Origin: Purshia tridentata
Lineage: Eukaryota; Streptophyta; Magnoliopsida; Rosales; Rosaceae
Direction: 5' to 3'
Assembly (NCBI GenBank): GCA_003254885.1
Contig: QANT01000728.1
Span: forward strand, 1 to 64,000
Length of the DNA stretch: 64,000 nt
Shown: piece by piece, positions 59,876 to 64,000 of the stretch
Layout of the letters: every line of letters starts with the position of its first letter
Position numbering within the stretch: position 1 is the first letter of the stretch
Notes under the pieces: generated by a model
The model's input: the letters and a program-made list of their open reading frames with translations, nothing else
The model's database searches: none
What the model was told of the DNA's origin: nothing
Translations under genes and position numbers: made by a program

Positions 59876-61869
59876 TGTCACACCTCGACCCTCGGGCACG
59901 TGAAAAACAACTGTAAATTGGAACTGTGGGCCCTTTTCTGAAACTATGAGCCATGAATATAAAATAATTTACTGAAAACAACTGTAATTTACAAAAGCAC
60001 GTTTATAAAACCAAGTTGGAAAACCTTTTACATGAAAATAAAACTGTAAAATAAGTTCTGAACTGCTGCTGGTCCCACTGCCTCGTCTTCTCTCCACTGC
60101 CTCCTCAGCCTGCTTGACCTGCAAAACCAAACCCTGCACCCAACCACAGGTGCACCGGGTTTAAACACAAACCCGGTAAGCTCACTAGAGCTCGTATGAG
60201 TGAAAACTAACTGGAAACCTCAAATTAAGCTCAACTAAAATAATCAAATAAATAACCACCTTAATGCCTCGAATCACAATCAATTCACAAACCAAAAATC
60301 ACAATCCTTAACCTGATCACCAAATCCTCTAAACCAATCAATTTCACTGTGATCTCGATTATCCTCAATTTAACCTCTAAACTGAAAATCACCTCGAATT
60401 AGTCCACAAGATCCTAACCTGGATCCAACTAAATTCTCCAACTGGAATTCACTAATCCTCGAACAACAAACCACTGATCCTTACTTAGAATCCAACTTAA
60501 TCCTCAATTAATACCCACTGATACTCCAATCTCTTACTTAAACCTTTAACCTCAAAAAAACCTTTAAACTGTCGGGATTTCCAATCCTAATTCCGTACCC
60601 CCTTAACTAGCAAACAGCAACCAATCAAATAAACACACAAGGCAAGCAAGTAACTGAATTGAAACTAAAAATAAATTGATCTTAGGTTCACTCACTGTGT
60701 TTCGCACAAAAGACCGAACCGCCCTTCGTGGCTCCTTTGCTCGAATTCCAAAATCCGGCAGCACAACGGCATCGGAAATACAATTCCCGAGCCAAGTGTA
60801 CCTGCTAAGACCAGACAAACCAACAAACAAGACAAAGTTCACAAACAAGACAACCAACTACTGAAACGGGCGGGAACCACCACACACGGTGGCTGCTCGA
60901 CCCCGAAACACACACTTAAAAGTCCGAGAAACTCACCCAAATCACTAGCAGGTTCGGACGGTTGGCCCGAGGCCAAAAACCAAGGAACGGGTTGCTGGCG
61001 CCACCACACGTAGCGGGACCCACGGTGGTCAACGGGTGGTCAACGACGGTCAACTGCACAAAATTGAAACTCACGTTTAGCTAAAATGAACTACACAGGC
61101 ACGTAGAGTACGTGGAGGGGACTAAAACTCAAACCTGGGTCGACGGCCAAAAGTGGCCAGAAAAGGAGGAAAATGGCCGGAAAAGCTGTCGGCCAACCCA
61201 CCAACAATCCGCCGTCCACAGCGGTCCAACGGTCGATCGGAGCACACCAACACGCTGGGTTCGACGAGACGAAGAAGTTTGGGCAGGTGGGAGGTCGCGT
61301 CATCGCCTGAATCGCTGAGATCGCCTCCGTGACGCCGACTGTGCGCGAAAGGGTCTTCTCTTTCCGGACGTTTCTAGACTAAATGGTGGCTACAGGGAGG
61401 TGGAGGAGAAGGTGGCGAGCACGGCAAGCCAAAGATCGGCTTCAATCGCCGCCAGACGCGCCCCCACGCGCCGGCGGAAGGCACGGCTGGAGAGAGGGGT
61501 CGCGAGGAAGAGAGACAACGGGAGAGAGGAGAGAGAAAGTGAAATGAAATTTCTGGGTTTCTGTGCCTTTTTAAAAACAACTTTTCTAAAATTACAAGTT
61601 TGCCCCTTTCTTCACACGTCTGTAACTTCCAAACCGTAGCTCCGTTGGACGCGTGCTTCGTGTTTACGAACTCGTGAGGACGAGACCTTTCCAACGAACC
61701 CAAAGTCAAAACCAAAACCTTGCCCGAACAAAAAGTCAACTTTTTACCCCAAAGTTTAAAAGTCAAACTTTAAAATTGAAAAACGCCAAAATGCTTTACT
61801 TCCCCAATAAAATCCCGAAAACCTTTAAAAAGCTTTTCAAAATAACTTTAGAAGGTACGAGGTGTTACA
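59876..61869 (-). mobile_element. Solo-LTR-like element A4, complete but short
   Basis: It starts TGTCACACCTCGACC and ends ACGAGGTGTTACA, with a perfect 5-bp duplication TTAAC (59871-59875 and 61870-61874). Length is 1994 bp. It is collinear with A1 and A3 except that the minisatellite and its surroundings are absent. The GC-rich part at 61140-61540 is retained. It is inserted 0.2 kb from the CACTA end. Confidence 0.88.
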
Positions 61870-61874
61870 TTAAC

Positions 61875-64000
61875 AGGTACATTGGTTGTGGAATTCTAAA
61901 CCCGTAGCTATCTCAATTGATGTACTTGAAACCTTAGCTCGGTATTAACCGACAAGGGTGTCTATGGTCGTTGTAGTGAAATCTAACCGATCTAGCTTTG
62001 AAATGATGTTAGATTGAACCTTAGACCTTCGATTAGGTTACAGGGGTATGTTGTCATTTTACTTGAACTCTCGATATTCGTAATTTCAATCATTGAGTGT
62101 TGATTCTCTTTTTTTAGCCAAACACTATTTGTTGTGTCTCGAATCATCTTCGTGTCATCACTGCTCTCAAAAAGTGAATCGTGGTCGTTGTACTCTTTCA
62201 CTTCGGAACTCGTATCATTGTTTTATAAATCTCAAAAATTAGCTCTTTTTTCATTTCATCTGATTCATGTGGCATCGATCTATTTTACTAGGTCAAAGTG
62301 AAATTATTCCGGTTCTTGAACGAAAAACCAATTCGGAACGTTGAACAGTTTCTCAGTAAAGTTTAGAGTCCACTCGACTTGTCGTCATTGTCGACCTTCC
62401 AAAGTTTAACTTGGATTGACCTTTCACTAATTCTTTGTCCTTATTTGTTTGTAAGGGCAAAACAGTCATTTTTCTTGACCCTTAAGAAACAGTACGCTTG
62501 ACGGTAGATCTAATGCATTGGTGGGTTGCAAGAGCTAAGTGGAACATTGCTCGAAATCAAGGTGGGTGAACCAGTGACTCGATCTCTTGAATGAGTTGCA
62601 AGGGACGCATGCTCATAAATTCATGTTTGAGATATATTGTGTGAATGGTTATCATTATTGCCTTAATGGATATTCTGATCAATATGCGAATTAATATGTG
62701 GAACGATGCTCTTTGACTATCTAATTGCTTCCTGATTTGTGATGAATTGTGACGGCATGGTAGTTGCTGATTATGCTCCGTTATCTAGGCAGATTTGTGA
62801 TTGCTATATGTTTGTTGGTGGTTGAAATTTTAAGACTTGCATTGAGTACTAAAGATTCAACTTAGGTACTATCTCTTGAACTCTAGATCAAATGCATTCA
62901 GTACATGTTCTGGGATTCCTCGGGATTTCAACTCACTTGCGACGGGCATTGAGGTCTCAGGTATTCTCAGGGCAAGTTCATTGGATGCAACTCTGTCTAA
63001 GGAGTAAAATGAATGAGAGATAATAATTAAAGGTTTATTTGAATAATTGGACTAGGAGCTAGAGACTCCACTTATTTGATTCTTGTCTTTTTAGTTATTA
63101 AGAAAAGATTTTCATAATGAAGATGGGTGTTAATAATTCACACCTAGTAAAGTTATGTATTTGGGTATTTGCTAATAATTGAATTAGATTAGGGCACACT
63201 CTAGAACATCACTTAAGTTTCCTAATTGTTTGTGTGTGTGACTCTACTTGGAATAATCGAATATCATGATTTGATTTAATAATCACTTGGTCATTGTGGT
63301 AATAAATGTCTGTTTGAGAACAATTTACTGCGATAGTGTGCTTTGCATGTTTCTTAATAAGCTATGTCTCCAATGTTTCTATAGTCGGTATATAGAAGTC
63401 TCGCTTTTCAAATAATAAAATTGTTGCGGGTCTGATCAACAGGAGATGACCTAGACTCTCTCTGGTATCGTCAGATCAACAAAGGTGTCTTTGGCCTAGT
63501 ATCCGCTGTAATGTCTTTTTAGACTAAATGAGACTTTGCGATTGGACTATTACATAGGAAGACATTTCTTATTTAGGAATTGTGTTCTCAATGGACTGTT
63601 TGGACCAAGTTACGGTTTGATGCATGGGGTTGGGCCAAGTGACAGTTTGATGGATCAGTTGGCCCAAGTTACAGTTTGATGGGACCGTTAGGCTAAGACC
63701 TAATAGGCAAGGTAGGCTGGAATTGGGTTCAAACAAGATTGTTGGGCCAAGAAGAAAGACTAGATTAAATTGGATAAGCTAGGAAGGCAGAATAAGAATT
63801 GATAGGCCGGGTAGGCCAAGTTCCACCAAACAAGACCTGTGAATGAAGGGTCACATAACGATGACCTTGGGTTTCGCTCCCATAAACCTTTGGAGGTGGT
63901 TGTACGGGCGGGTAGCCCATAAAGTGGTTAGCCTATAAAGTGGTTAGCTTTATATTATTGTACAACCATAAATGGACACTCACGCTACCAGTTCAGTTTT
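61875..64000. other. Intergenic DNA, no gene recognised
   Basis: Moderately AT-rich, with only short open frames. Around 63590-63840 the strand is rich in GGCCAAG-like motifs. It could be a retroelement leader, but no termini were found before the window ends. Confidence 0.35.
63601..63690. repeat. Three tandem copies of a ~30-bp unit
   Basis: Units starting TGG(A/G/C)CCAAGT followed by ACAGTTTGATG at 63601, 63631 and 63660. Confidence 0.8.

Overview
The window is repeat-rich nuclear DNA of a flowering plant, most likely a woody eudicot. The evidence is a spliced plant CDK gene with GT-AG introns, AT-rich intergenic DNA, plant-type L1 LINEs, CACTA, Mutator-like and Helitron-like elements, a florendovirus-like fossil, and many long solo-LTR-like insertions. 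The species cannot be named from sequence alone. Two ambiguous bases (n, near 19984 and 22628) show this is a draft assembly.

The one clearly intact host gene is a C-type cyclin-dependent kinase (CDKC, the plant counterpart of CDK9/P-TEFb) on the minus strand, with start codon at 45675 and stop at 33722. Twelve coding exons could be placed with consistent phases and GT-AG borders, giving 516 codons, and there is a short 5'-UTR intron. Its introns hold a LINE, a second LINE remnant with a hAT-like MITE inside it, a Harbinger-like MITE and a possible SINE.

Layout: 1-4.4 kb, two LTR-like insertions and an inverted copia gag fragment. 4.4-9.2 kb, low-information DNA plus an unidentified multi-exon coding region (about 6.4-8.4 kb), ending at a Helitron-like 3' terminus. 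9.2-12.8 kb, three small TIR or foldback elements. 12.8-16.3 kb, a 2-kb solo LTR (TSD TGTAG) beside a second copia gag fragment. 16.3-26.3 kb, a staircase of nested insertions (CACTA, LTR D, LTR A, LTR B, CACTA, LTR D). 26.3-33 kb, LTR D with LTR A nested inside it (TSD GTACG), then a partial D copy in opposite orientation. 33.7-46.2 kb, the CDKC gene. 47-52.6 kb, a Helitron-like terminus, an endogenous florendovirus-like fragment and a UDP-glycosyltransferase exon fragment between direct repeats. 52.6-59.7 kb, a CACTA element whose tnp2 transposase gene is split by an LTR D insertion (TSD CATTT). 59.9-61.9 kb, LTR A with TSD TTAAC. The rest shows no recognisable gene.

Two repeat families dominate. 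Family A reads TGTCACGCCCCG...GGGGTGTTACA and family D reads TGACAGGACCC...GGGTCGTTACA on the strand shown. Both have TG...CA ends and 5-bp target duplications, so they look like long solo LTRs; a Ty3/gypsy (Tekay/Del-like) origin is a guess from general form. Most copies carry the same internal minisatellite, built of 27-28 bp units around CTGCCGTAC with small palindromic cores. That array, and the multi-exon reading frame at 6.4-8.4 kb, are the most interesting unexplained features.
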